Below the pieces are notes generated by a model. That model searched no databases and had not been told where the DNA came from. It saw only the letters and a list, made by a program, of their open reading frames with translations. Positions 18,158-26,279 of a DNA stretch of 64,000 nucleotides are shown here, piece after piece. Source of the DNA: JBCBGF01 sp039193455. GTDB lineage: Bacteria > Pseudomonadota > Alphaproteobacteria > Rhodobacterales > Rhodobacteraceae. The position numbers and the translations under genes are program-made. The stretch is from NCBI GenBank assembly GCA_039193455.1, contig JBCCWO010000011.1:53773-117772 (forward strand). Direction: 5' to 3'. Position 1 is the stretch's first letter, and the number at the start of each line of letters is the position of its first letter.

Positions 18158-19276
18158 ATGCAACGACCGCTTCTGACGGCGGCCTTCGCCGCATCCCTGC
18201 TTGGCGCATCACCGGCGCTGGCGGATGGCCATCAGTTCGATATTCTGACCTCACAACACGCGCTTATGCTGACGACGGTGGCAACGGGTCTCGAACACCC
18301 GTGGGGTCTGGACTGGCTGCCCGATGGCCGCATGGTTGTGACCGAACGCCCAGACCGGATCCGGATTGTGTCGCCCGATGGCACGGTGTCCGATCCACTG
18401 GCGGGCGTTCCTGACATCGTCAGCGAGTTTCGCGACGGATTGCTCGACATCTCGGTCAGCCCAAATTTTGCCGCCGACAACACTTTGTTCTTTGCCTATT
18501 CGCTGAAAGAGGGCGACCTCCGGCGGCAAGAGATCGCGTCGGCCCAGCTTGGCGAGGGCAGCCTTGAAAACGTGACGGTCATCTTCTCATCGGGCGTCGA
18601 CGTCACACACGATCAGGGCTTTGGGTCGCGCATCCGCTTTGACGGGGATGGCAACATGCTGATCTCCGTCGGCGACCACAATGAGCCCGCGATGGCGCAA
18701 GACACCACCAACACCCTCGGCTCAATCATCCGCGTGACATCAAGCGGCGCGGCGGTGGATGGCAATCCGGGGGGCAGTCTCGATCCCGCGATCCTTGCCT
18801 ACGGTCTCAAAAACCCGCAGGGCCTGACGATCGATCCGGCCACTGGTACGCTTTGGGCGACCGACCATGGCGGCACGGGCGGTGGTGAACTGAACCGGAT
18901 TGAGGCGGGCGGAAACTACGGCTGGCCCACACGCACCTTCGGCATTGGCGAAGGCCCGCGCGCCGCCGAAGACGGGGACTTCATCGACCCGGTATTCACC
19001 TGGGGCGTGGCCCCGACCGTCGCCCTGTCGGGGCTTGAGGTCTACTCCGGCGATGAGTTCCCGAACTGGCAAGGCGACCTCTTCACCGGGTCGCTGGTCC
19101 AGGCCGCGCTGATCCGCGTCATGCTCGGCGACGACGGCGCGATCGTGGGGACCGAGTATATCCTGGATGGCGACATCGGCCGCGTGCGCGAGGTGCGCCA
19201 GGGCCCGGACGGACGGCTCTACGTGCTCAACGATGAACCGGACGGCGGAATCTTCCGGATCGATCCCGTGGACTAG
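18158..19276 (+). CDS. Periplasmic PQQ-dependent sugar dehydrogenase (YliI/Asd-like)
   Basis: 372-residue secreted protein of the soluble aldose sugar dehydrogenase family. ATG 18158 follows GGGAGGACGACC and opens a signal peptide (MQRPLLTAAFAASLLGASPALA). The mature protein has the six-bladed beta-propeller hallmarks GLEHPWGLDWLPDGRMVVTER, DQGFGSRIRFDGDGNM, YGLKNPQGLTIDPATG, and the WATDHG and GGNYGWP segments that form the PQQ and calcium site. It would oxidise aldoses in the periplasm and pass electrons to the respiratory chain. It appears monocistronic, followed by two tRNA genes on the other strand. Confidence 0.88.
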   Translation: MQRPLLTAAFAASLLGASPALADGHQFDILTSQHALMLTTVATGLEHPWGLDWLPDGRMVVTERPDRIRIVSPDGTVSDPLAGVPDIVSEFRDGLLDISVSPNFAADNTLFFAYSLKEGDLRRQEIASAQLGEGSLENVTVIFSSGVDVTHDQGFGSRIRFDGDGNMLISVGDHNEPAMAQDTTNTLGSIIRVTSSGAAVDGNPGGSLDPAILAYGLKNPQGLTIDPATGTLWATDHGGTGGGELNRIEAGGNYGWPTRTFGIGEGPRAAEDGDFIDPVFTWGVAPTVALSGLEVYSGDEFPNWQGDLFTGSLVQAALIRVMLGDDGAIVGTEYILDGDIGRVREVRQGPDGRLYVLNDEPDGGIFRIDPVD

Positions 19277-19291
19277 CGCGCGAGGGCAACG

Positions 19292-19367
19292 TGGTGGGTC
19301 GTGAGGGACTCGAACCCCCGACATTCTCGGTGTAAACGAGACGCTCTACCAACTGAGCTAACGACCC
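19292..19367 (-). tRNA. tRNA-Val (anticodon UAC), CCA encoded
   Basis: On the minus strand the sequence folds as a cloverleaf: acceptor GGGTCGT pairing with ACGACCC, D-arm with AGCTCAGTTGGTAGAGC, anticodon loop TTTACAC (anticodon TAC), T-arm GGGGGTTCGAGTCCCTC, discriminator A and encoded CCA at 19292-19294. The body without CCA is 73 nt. Confidence 0.97.
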
Positions 19368-19422
19368 GCCGCGCCTTCTTAGCCCGGCCCGCGCCGTGGC
19401 TGCAAGCGATATGCGCCATGGC

Positions 19423-19446
19423 CCTTCATCTTGGCAAAACTACTCA
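19423..19446. repeat. Dispersed roseobacter-type intergenic repeat, copy 1
   Basis: CCTTCATCTTGGC followed by a CAAAA and TACTCA segment. The same 13-mer and a similar CAAATACTCA occur at 50947-50978, and related arms occur in the nested inverted repeat at 60738-60830. All copies lie between genes. Confidence 0.5.
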
Positions 19447-19485
19447 TTCCACCGGGGGTGGATCTAAGCAAAACATGAAGGTGGC

Positions 19486-19560
19486 TGGTGGGTGATAACA
19501 GATTCGAACTGCTGACATCTTCGATGTGAACGAAGCGCTCTACCACTGAGCTAATCACCC
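19486..19560 (-). tRNA. tRNA-Val (anticodon CAC), CCA encoded
   Basis: Minus-strand cloverleaf: acceptor GGGTGAT pairing with ATCACCC, D-arm AGCTCAGTGGTAGAGC, anticodon loop TTCACAT (anticodon CAC), T-arm CAGCAGTTCGAATCTGTT, discriminator A and encoded CCA at 19486-19488. The body is 72 nt. It sits about 120 bp upstream of the UAC isoacceptor on the same strand, so the two may be co-transcribed. Confidence 0.97.
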
Positions 19561-19612
19561 GCCGGGCGCTCTCATAGCGCCCCGGCCCTGCCACCGCAAG
19601 CCCGTCTTTGGG

Positions 19613-19930
19613 CTATCCCGCCGCGCGGCGGCGCAGCTTGCAGACCAGCACTTCACCGCTGTCCTGTTCCACCGTGCGCGTGACCCGTACCTTGCCCAGG
19701 GGCGGCAGCTGCAGCACCTCACCATCGCTCAGCGCCTCGCCCAGCACGGCAAGCGCGGCTTCCACGGCGGGCTTGGCATCTTTCTTCTTAACGCCCGACC
19801 GCAAAACCACCCGGTCGATCAGGTCGTTCTTGCGCATGGTCGGCGCGTGGGGGCCGCGGGGCGCGGTGGCGTCGGTCTCGTCGTCGGAAACAACAGTGCG
19901 CGCGCCGGTATCAGCGGTGTTCATATCCAT
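19613..19930 (-). CDS. HU/IHF-family DNA-binding protein
   Basis: 105 residues from ATG 19930. The C-terminal 75 residues match the HU fold: MRKNDLIDRVVLRSGVKKKDAKPAVEA is the N-terminal helical pair, and LPPLGKVRVTR replaces the usual beta-ribbon entry. The protein stops where canonical HU would continue with the DNA-binding arm, so it is a short variant, and it has an extra N-terminal tail of about 30 acidic and polar residues. A second ATG follows two codons downstream, and a longer in-frame start at 20002 is less likely. It would bind DNA or modulate nucleoid structure. It is close to two tRNA genes and not clearly in an operon. Confidence 0.75.
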   Translation of the reverse strand: MDMNTADTGARTVVSDDETDATAPRGPHAPTMRKNDLIDRVVLRSGVKKKDAKPAVEAALAVLGEALSDGEVLQLPPLGKVRVTRTVEQDSGEVLVCKLRRRAAG

Positions 19931-20041
19931 GGATGCTCGTGCCTCGTCACGTTTTTTGATTATCGTGGCACAAGGATAGCCGAAGCGTTCACCAGATTCC
20001 ACAATATCTGGACGAGTTATCCACAGGCTGTGGATATGTGC

Positions 20042-20917
20042 CTATTCCAGCGTGCCGTCAGATACGGCAATCCACGTCAGATAATCCGGCAAGGGCATTC
20101 TTGCGCGCCCGCGTCCGTCTCGAATGTCACCAAAGGTCCACCGCACACCCGCAAACAGGCTGACGCGGCTCGCTTCGTCGTTGTCGGCGGATTCGTCCGG
20201 ATCCTGTTGCCAAAACCGCGTATCGGCCAGACCGACATACGCATCGATCGGGCGCCTGGAAAAAGCATAGCGCGCCTCGACCGCGAGATGCCGGACCGAG
20301 CCAGTGTCTCGGTCAAAGTCCATGTCGCCGGTGCCGTAAGCAAAGCTGCCTATGATCGACCACTCGTCGTTCAGCCGATAGTCGACATGCGCGGCGAGGT
20401 GGTTGAACCCGTCAAAGGCATCCAGCCCGCTCGGACCATCCGAGAATTCGTCGCCCTCCAACCGCCCGATCAGCAACCCGCCGACGATGTTTTCATCAAA
20501 GCGGTAGGTCCCGGCTCCGGCGATGACTGTGCGCTCGACCTCTGGCAGGCCCGGCGCATCGTTGTTGCCGGAGACCACGCTCATCGTTGCAAGGATCCCT
20601 TCCAGCGACAGCGCGCCGAGGGTCTTTCCCACACGACCCGACAAGACCTCTCCATCGCGCAGACCGCGCTGAACGGGAGTGTCGATGGAGAACACGGACG
20701 CAAAGGAAAGCTCACCCTCGGCATACCAGTCCTCAGCAAAGGTCAGGCCGGCAAAGCCATGGCCGCCAAACTCCATCGAATTGCCTTCGTCCTCGCCGTC
20801 GTCATCCATCTCAAAGCTGTCGAGAGTGACGTCAACGGCCCCATACCAGTCCTGTGCCAAAGCCGGTGTCGTCATGCAGGCCGCAAGGGCGGCTGCCGCG
20901 CAGATGCGCTGTGTCAT
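20042..20917 (-). CDS. Putative outer-membrane/porin-like beta-barrel protein
   Basis: 291-residue secreted protein from ATG 20917 (preceded by GGCAGGACGACCC). A signal peptide (TQRICAAAALAACMTTPALA) is followed by alternating hydrophobic and polar strands with glycine and aromatic residues (DWYGAVDVTLDSFEM, GHGFAGLTFAEDWYAEGEL, RVSLFAGVRWTFGD), typical of an outer-membrane barrel. It does not end in the usual aromatic residue, since the last strand is followed by a tail. It resembles the uncharacterised porin-like proteins common in roseobacters, and the substrate is unknown. The frame extends upstream to 21052, but that part lacks secretion features. Confidence 0.7.
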   Translation of the reverse strand: MTQRICAAAALAACMTTPALAQDWYGAVDVTLDSFEMDDDGEDEGNSMEFGGHGFAGLTFAEDWYAEGELSFASVFSIDTPVQRGLRDGEVLSGRVGKTLGALSLEGILATMSVVSGNNDAPGLPEVERTVIAGAGTYRFDENIVGGLLIGRLEGDEFSDGPSGLDAFDGFNHLAAHVDYRLNDEWSIIGSFAYGTGDMDFDRDTGSVRHLAVEARYAFSRRPIDAYVGLADTRFWQQDPDESADNDEASRVSLFAGVRWTFGDIRDGRGRARMPLPDYLTWIAVSDGTLE

Positions 20918-21050
20918 TGGGTCGTCCTGCCGTTTTCTTGTCTGCTCGTTTTGGCGGCACTTTACCGTCAGACAGGGCAAGGGTGTGGCTTTAAACGGAA
21001 ATCCCCGCACTTGTGGCGCCTGCGCCACGCAAGAGATGCGCCTGCGCAAC

Positions 21051-21073
21051 AAAAACGGCGCCCGGAGGCGCCG
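21051..21073 (-). terminator. Rho-independent terminator of lon
   Basis: Hairpin with a perfect 7-bp stem CGGCGCC/GGCGCCG and 4-nt loop (21056-21073), followed on the minus strand by TTTTTG. It lies 28 bp beyond the lon stop codon. Confidence 0.85.
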
Positions 21074-21100
21074 CTTTCGATGAGATTATGTGGGCTATGC

Positions 21101-23515
21101 TCAGTGCGCGACCGCGCCTGCGCCCGCCTGTGCCGCTTGCTCGGCCGCAGCCGCCGCCGCAGCGGCTTCCTCGGCCGCCTCGTCCCATTCGATGGGCTCC
21201 GGCGTATCGACAAGCGCCTGCTTGAGCACGTCCGACACATGCGCAACCGGGATGATCGTCAGCCCGTCCTTCACATTGTCGGGGATCTCGGTGAGATCCT
21301 TTTCGTTCTCCTCAGGGATCAGAACCGTCTTGATCCCGCCCCGCAGCGCAGCAAGCAGCTTTTCCTTCAACCCGCCGATCGGCATCGCATTCCCGCGCAG
21401 CGACACCTCGCCCGTCATCGCGATATCCTTGCGCACCGGAATACCGGTCAGGACCGAGACGATGGACGTCACCATGGCCAAACCGGCGGACGGGCCGTCC
21501 TTGGGCGTGGCCCCATCGGGGACGTGCACGTGGATGTCGATCTTGTCAAAGCTCGGCGGCTTGACGCCAATCTGCGGCGCGATGGACCGTACATAGCTCG
21601 ACGCCGCATCGATCGACTCTTTCATCACATCGCCCAGCTTGCCGGTGGTCTTCATCCGGCCCTTGCCCGGCAGGCGCAGCGCTTCGATCGATAACAGGTC
21701 ACCGCCGACGCTTGTCCAGGCCAGCCCCGTGACAACGCCCACCTGGTCCTCTTGCTCGGCCAGGCCGTAACGGTACTTTTTCACCCCGAGGAAATCCTCA
21801 AGATTGTCCGGCGTCACCACGACCTTTTCAGCTTCTTTCTTGACGAGTGTCGTGACCGCTTTCCGCGCAAGCTTGGCAATCTCACGCTCCAGGTTCCGAA
21901 CCCCCGCCTCGCGGGTATAGGTGCGGATCATCTCACCCAGGGCTTCATCCGTCAGCTCAAACTCCGACGCCTTCAGCCCGTGGTTCTTGACCTGCTTGTC
22001 GATCAGATGCTGCCGCGCGATCTCGCGCTTTTCATCCTCGGTGTACCCGGCCAGCGAAATGATCTCCATCCGGTCGAGAAGCGGCCCGGGCATGTTGTAA
22101 GAGTTCGCCGTGGTCAGGAACATCACGTTCGACAGGTCGTATTCCACCTCAAGATAGTGGTCGACGAAGGTGCCGTTCTGTTCGGGGTCCAGCACTTCAA
22201 GCATGGCCGACGCCGGATCGCCCCGGAAATCCTGCCCCATCTTGTCGATCTCATCGAGCAGGATGAGCGGGTTCGTCGTTTTCGCCTTCTTCAGCGCCTG
22301 GATGATCTTGCCGGGCATCGAGCCGATATAGGTGCGCCGGTGGCCCCGGATCTCGGATTCATCGCGCACACCGCCCAGCGAGATGCGGATAAACTCGCGC
22401 CCCGTTGCCTTGGCAACCGATTTGCCAAGCGAGGTTTTCCCAACGCCCGGAGGGCCGACAAGGCACAGGATCGGCCCCTTCAGCTTCTTCGAACGCTGCT
22501 GCACCGCCAGATACTCGACAATCCGCTCCTTGACCTTCTCAAGGCCATAGTGGTCGTCGTCGAGGATCTTCTCAGCCCGGCCCAGATCTTTCTTAACGCG
22601 GGACTTCACGCCCCACGGGATCGATAGCATCCAGTCCAGATAGTTGCGCACCACGGTCGCTTCGGCGGACATCGGGCTCATATTCTTGAGCTTTTTCAGC
22701 TCGGCATCGGCCTTTTCGCGCGCCTCTTTCGACAGCTTGGTCTCGGCGATCTTGCCTTCGAGCTCGGCAACCTCGTTCGAGCCATCCTCGCCGTCGCCCA
22801 GCTCCTTCTGAATGGCCTTCATCTGCTCATTCAGATAATACTCGCGCTGGGTACGCTCCATCTGGGACTTCACGCGGGTTTTGATCTTCTTCTCCACCTG
22901 CAGAACGCTCATCTCGCCCTGCATCAGGCCAAAGACTTTCTCCAGCCGTTCCGAAACAGACAGGGTTTCCAGAAGCTCCTGCTTCTGATCCACCTCAACG
23001 CCCAGATGCCCGGCCACAAGGTCGGCAAGCTTTGCCGGTTCGCGCGATTCCGCGACCGCGGCCAGCGCTTCTTCGGGAATGTTCTTCTTTACCTTGGCGT
23101 ACCGCTGAAACTCTTCGCCTACCGACCGCACCAGCGCTTCGATGGTGTCCGGGTCGCCATCGATTTCGTCCAGCACCTCGGCGTTGGCTTCAAAGTAGAC
23201 GTCGTTCTGCAGATATCCTGTAATCCGCACCCGCGAACGGCCTTCGACCAGCACTTTCACGGTGCCATCGGGCAGCTTCAAAAGCTGCAAGACATTGGCG
23301 AGCACGCCTGCCTGATAAATGCCTTCTGCGGTGGGGTCATCGACGCTCGGGTCGATCTGGCTCGACAACAGGATCTGTTTGTCGTCCTGCATCACCTCTT
23401 CCAGCGCGCGGACCGATTTGTCACGTCCGACGAACAGCGGGACAATCATGTGGGGGAACACGACGATGTCGCGCAGAGGCAGCACTGGATAGGATTGGCT
23501 GAGTTGCTCTGGCAT
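21101..23515 (-). CDS. lon: ATP-dependent protease Lon
   Basis: 804-residue LonA protease. The N-terminal substrate-binding domain starts SYPVLPLRDIVVFPHMIVPL. The AAA+ module has Walker A GPPGVGKTSLGKS and the following LLDEIDKMGQDFRGDP segment. The C-terminal protease domain has catalytic serine S676 in PKDGPSAGLAM and its lysine partner downstream. The C-terminal tail is alanine-rich (about 20 residues of Ala/Glu), a small oddity. ATG 23515 follows AAGGAAAGAGT and gives the standard N-terminus; the frame is open well upstream only through GC bias. Lon degrades damaged and regulatory proteins and is a heat-shock gene, which fits the promoter-like element at 23593-23620. Confidence 0.97.
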   Translation of the reverse strand: MPEQLSQSYPVLPLRDIVVFPHMIVPLFVGRDKSVRALEEVMQDDKQILLSSQIDPSVDDPTAEGIYQAGVLANVLQLLKLPDGTVKVLVEGRSRVRITGYLQNDVYFEANAEVLDEIDGDPDTIEALVRSVGEEFQRYAKVKKNIPEEALAAVAESREPAKLADLVAGHLGVEVDQKQELLETLSVSERLEKVFGLMQGEMSVLQVEKKIKTRVKSQMERTQREYYLNEQMKAIQKELGDGEDGSNEVAELEGKIAETKLSKEAREKADAELKKLKNMSPMSAEATVVRNYLDWMLSIPWGVKSRVKKDLGRAEKILDDDHYGLEKVKERIVEYLAVQQRSKKLKGPILCLVGPPGVGKTSLGKSVAKATGREFIRISLGGVRDESEIRGHRRTYIGSMPGKIIQALKKAKTTNPLILLDEIDKMGQDFRGDPASAMLEVLDPEQNGTFVDHYLEVEYDLSNVMFLTTANSYNMPGPLLDRMEIISLAGYTEDEKREIARQHLIDKQVKNHGLKASEFELTDEALGEMIRTYTREAGVRNLEREIAKLARKAVTTLVKKEAEKVVVTPDNLEDFLGVKKYRYGLAEQEDQVGVVTGLAWTSVGGDLLSIEALRLPGKGRMKTTGKLGDVMKESIDAASSYVRSIAPQIGVKPPSFDKIDIHVHVPDGATPKDGPSAGLAMVTSIVSVLTGIPVRKDIAMTGEVSLRGNAMPIGGLKEKLLAALRGGIKTVLIPEENEKDLTEIPDNVKDGLTIIPVAHVSDVLKQALVDTPEPIEWDEAAEEAAAAAAAAEQAAQAGAGAVAH

Positions 23516-23592
23516 ACTCTTTCCTTGTTTTTGGCAAGAACGCCCGGCCCCGCTTAGCGGCAGCTTCTGGCCTTCTCCGGTCATGGCCAAGA

Positions 23593-23620
23593 TATGTGGG
23601 GTTCCTGTGCGGCACTTCAA
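23593..23620 (-). promoter_or_regulatory. Candidate RpoH (sigma-32) promoter of lon
   Basis: On the minus strand TTGAAG, a 13-bp spacer and CCCCACATAT lie about 80-105 bp upstream of the lon start. The pattern resembles sigma-32 promoters (TTGAAA, then CCCCATNT). lon is a known RpoH target in many proteobacteria; this site was assigned by eye only. Confidence 0.45.
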
Positions 23621-23787
23621 CCGCGCAAATTCCGCTCGTTTTGGCACAGTGCCCCCGCGCGCCGGGCGGAGCAAGGGACCGAACGCGATTATCCCCGGAT
23701 TTTTCGCAGATGCGGCATGATCATCGCCTGTCAGCCGCTTTGTGTGGCGTAAGGTCCGTCGTGCCACAATGTCGCCGCGATCCCCGC

Positions 23788-24918
23788 TCAGAGCGGCGGG
23801 ATGTCCCCGTCCGCCCGCTGGGCGTGAAAGCCCGCCTCCCAATCGGCAAAGCGACCCTTGGCAATGGCCGCACGAATCCCGCCCATAAGCTCTTGATAAT
23901 ATTGCAGGTTATGCCAAGTCAGCAGCATCGACCCGATAATCTCCTGACTGCGGAATACGTGATGCAGATAGGCGCGAGAGTAGTTCCGGCACGCCGGGCA
24001 TGTGCAATCCTCGTCCAGCGGCCTTGGATCGTCGCGGTGCCGCGCGTTCTTGATGTTAAGAACGCCGCGCCGCGTGAAGACCTGGCCCGTGCGCCCCGAT
24101 CGTGAGGGCAGCACACAGTCCATCATGTCGATCCCGCGCTTCACCCCGCCGACGATGTCATCGGGCTTGCCCACCCCCATCAGATAGCGCGGCTTGTCCG
24201 CCGGTAGCTGCCCCGGCGCATAGTCCAGCACGCTGAACATCGCCGCCTGCCCCTCACCGACCGCAAGCCCCCCAACGGCATAGCCTTCGAAGCCGATGTC
24301 GATCAGCGCCTTGGCGCTTTCGGCGCGCAGATCTTCCTCCAACCCGCCCTGCTGGATGCCAAACAGCGCATGCCCCGGCCGGTCGCCGAACGCATTCCGC
24401 GACCGCGCGGCCCAGCGCATGGACAACCGCATGCTGTCTTCAATGCGATCGCGTTCGGCGGGCAAGGCGGGGCATTCGTCGAAACACATCACGATGTCCG
24501 ACCCCAGAAGCCGCTGGATCTCCATCGACCGCTCGGGGCTCAGCATATGCTCGGACCCGTCGATATGGCTCTTAAAGCGCACCCCGTCTTCGCTCAGCTT
24601 GCGCAGATCGGAAAGGCTCATCACCTGAAAGCCCCCTGAATCCGTCAGGATCGGACGGTCCCAGTTCATGAACCGGTGCAGCCCGCCCAGCCGATCGATC
24701 CGTTCAGCGGTCGGGCGCAGCATCAGGTGATAGGTATTGCCCAGCAAAATATCGGCCCCGGTCGCACGCACGCTTTCCGGCAACATCGCCTTGACCGTGG
24801 CCGCTGTGCCCACCGGCATGAACGCCGGGGTCCGAACCTCGCCCCGGGGGGTATGGATCACACCGGTGCGGGCCGCCCCATCGGTGGTGCCCAGCTCAAA
24901 CCGAAACCCCCGTGCCAT
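23788..24918 (-). CDS. tgt: tRNA-guanine transglycosylase (queuine tRNA-ribosyltransferase)
   Basis: 376-residue bacterial Tgt, which exchanges G34 of GUN-anticodon tRNAs for preQ1 in queuosine synthesis. The TIM-barrel motifs are GTAATVKAMLPESV, TDSGGFQVMSL (catalytic aspartate), GLAVGEGQ, and the zinc site near the C-terminus (CTCPACRNYSRAYLHH). ATG 24918 is preceded by AGGAAAGGTCAGAA. It lies downstream of nothing obvious in this pathway; queA is not in the window. A gap of 272 bp, without further genes that I can see, separates it from lon. Confidence 0.96.
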   Translation of the reverse strand: MARGFRFELGTTDGAARTGVIHTPRGEVRTPAFMPVGTAATVKAMLPESVRATGADILLGNTYHLMLRPTAERIDRLGGLHRFMNWDRPILTDSGGFQVMSLSDLRKLSEDGVRFKSHIDGSEHMLSPERSMEIQRLLGSDIVMCFDECPALPAERDRIEDSMRLSMRWAARSRNAFGDRPGHALFGIQQGGLEEDLRAESAKALIDIGFEGYAVGGLAVGEGQAAMFSVLDYAPGQLPADKPRYLMGVGKPDDIVGGVKRGIDMMDCVLPSRSGRTGQVFTRRGVLNIKNARHRDDPRPLDEDCTCPACRNYSRAYLHHVFRSQEIIGSMLLTWHNLQYYQELMGGIRAAIAKGRFADWEAGFHAQRADGDIPPL

Positions 24919-25057
24919 TTCTGACCTTTCCTGAACAACGGGCGCTAGGTGCGGCAAGCGATGCACAAATGCAAGTCCGACCCCAACGACCGCCAAAAAC
25001 GGTCCGCGTCTTTACCCTTGGCCGCCAGTTCTTATATGGTTGGAAAGCATCGCGCGG

Positions 25058-25432
25058 ATGGATGACAGCATGAACGAGACGACACCACATATGGAAGGCG
25101 CCCCTCTGATCCGGCCGTCATCGACCGAACATCCGCTGTATGACAGCGTGGTCGAGGCCTGTCGCACCGTGTTTGACCCCGAAATTCCGGTCAACATCTA
25201 CGATCTGGGCCTCGTCTACACGATCGATATTGCCGCCGACGGCGCCGTGACGGTGATCATGACACTCACGGCCCCTGGCTGCCCCGTCGCGGGCGAGATG
25301 CCGGGGTGGCTCGCCGAGGCAATCGAGCCGCTGCCCGGCGTGAAGACGGTGGATGTCGAGATCACGTGGGATCCGCCCTGGGGCATGGACATGATGTCTG
25401 ACGAGGCGCGGCTCGAACTGGGCTTTATGTAA
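25058..25432 (+). CDS. MIP18/SufT-family iron-sulfur assembly protein (DUF59)
   Basis: 124 residues from ATG 25058 (ATG 25070 is also possible, and a TTG at 25040 is less likely). The DUF59 fold is clear: FDPEIPVNIYDLGLVY, the VTVIMTLTAPGCPVAGEMP region with the family's reactive cysteine, and ITWDPPWGMDMMS. Such proteins, often found at the end of suf operons as SufT, help mature Fe-S proteins. Here it stands alone, divergent from tgt. The N-terminal 20 residues before the domain are polar and probably disordered. Confidence 0.85.
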   Translation: MDDSMNETTPHMEGAPLIRPSSTEHPLYDSVVEACRTVFDPEIPVNIYDLGLVYTIDIAADGAVTVIMTLTAPGCPVAGEMPGWLAEAIEPLPGVKTVDVEITWDPPWGMDMMSDEARLELGFM

Positions 25433-25614
25433 GTCGCAATCCCCGGCCTGACACAAGGGGTTCATCGAACTGTAAAGCCGATGTGACGCTTTGCGCTGTA
25501 AATCGCGTGGTCGATGGGAAGTTTATGGTGCGCTGCAACGCTTCCCAAACGCTCTGCCCCGATGCCGGTCCCATGCCCGGCAACGTCGTACAAGTGCAGC
25601 CGCGTAATTGGTAC

Positions 25615-25639
25615 CGGGCGGTCCCCTTCGGGCCGCCCG
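25615..25639 (-). terminator. GC hairpin after the small membrane protein gene
   Basis: CGGGCGG and CCGCCCG form a 7-bp perfect stem around an 11-nt loop, 8 bp beyond the stop of the minus-strand gene 25647-26000. There is no clear T-run, so termination is only suggested. Confidence 0.35.
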
Positions 25640-25646
25640 CCGTTGT

Positions 25647-26000
25647 CTAGCGGGTGGGCGGCGTCAGCCCGCGATAGGCGTCAAGCCACAGAACATTCTC
25701 GCTGGCCTCCCCCTCAGGGCGCTCGACCTCATCCACATAGACCGGCGATGTCAGCCAGTGCAGCGCAAAGAGCCCGATCAGATAGGCCACCGCCAAGCCA
25801 AAACCCGCCAGAGGCAGCAGATGGCTTTCCAGGTCCGGTGTCAGGGCGGAGGCATAGAATTGCATCATGACCGCACCAACAAGGATCGCGATGGGGAAAC
25901 AGGACAACGTCCGCCAGGATCCGGTCATACGCGACAGGGCGTCAAACTGCAGCCCAAAGTAAACCAAGGGCAGCGCATAGGCGATGAGAGGGAAGTCCAT
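25647..26000 (-). CDS. Small integral membrane protein of unknown function
   Basis: 117 residues with three predicted membrane helices (about 5-18, 33-52 and 64-86) and a polar C-terminal tail containing DEVERPEGE. No family was recognised. ATG 26000 is the only good start. It is co-directional with the reductive dehalogenase gene upstream, but 279 bp of structured DNA separates them, so it is probably its own transcript. Confidence 0.6.
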   Translation of the reverse strand: MDFPLIAYALPLVYFGLQFDALSRMTGSWRTLSCFPIAILVGAVMMQFYASALTPDLESHLLPLAGFGLAVAYLIGLFALHWLTSPVYVDEVERPEGEASENVLWLDAYRGLTPPTR

Positions 26001-26108
26001 TCTGGCAACTCCAGGTACTTGTTACATACACGCGCAAACCGCAAACCCGCGGTGGCCAACGGGGCCGCGCACCCATGTTCCTGCCATTAACCATGACCGG
26101 TGCGGCAT

Positions 26109-26160
26109 CCACCCCAGGGTGGAAAGCACCCCGTTCCACCCAGCGTGGGTGCAAACGGGG
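26109..26160. repeat. Two adjacent palindromes in the rdhA-downstream intergenic region
   Basis: CCACCC-CA-GGGTGG (26109-26122) is followed by a longer imperfect hairpin in which CCCCGTT and CACCCA (26129-26142) pair with TGGGTG and AACGGGG (26146-26160). The 279-bp gap 26001-26279 otherwise shows no gene. These could be operators for the membrane-protein gene or an RNA structure after the dehalogenase. Confidence 0.5.
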
Positions 26161-26279
26161 CGCAAGTCGCTGCGGCATTTGCCGACCCAGACATCCGTCT
26201 TCGCCGCACGCTCGGGGCGCCCCGCCCCCAAAAACAAAGGCACCAGCAACGGCGATTCGCCCGTAGCGGTGCGCCTGAC

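Noticed and set aside
19292..19560. tRNA-linked integrated element
   Set aside because: Both tRNA-Val genes are intact, and there is no integrase or direct repeat of a tRNA end nearby.
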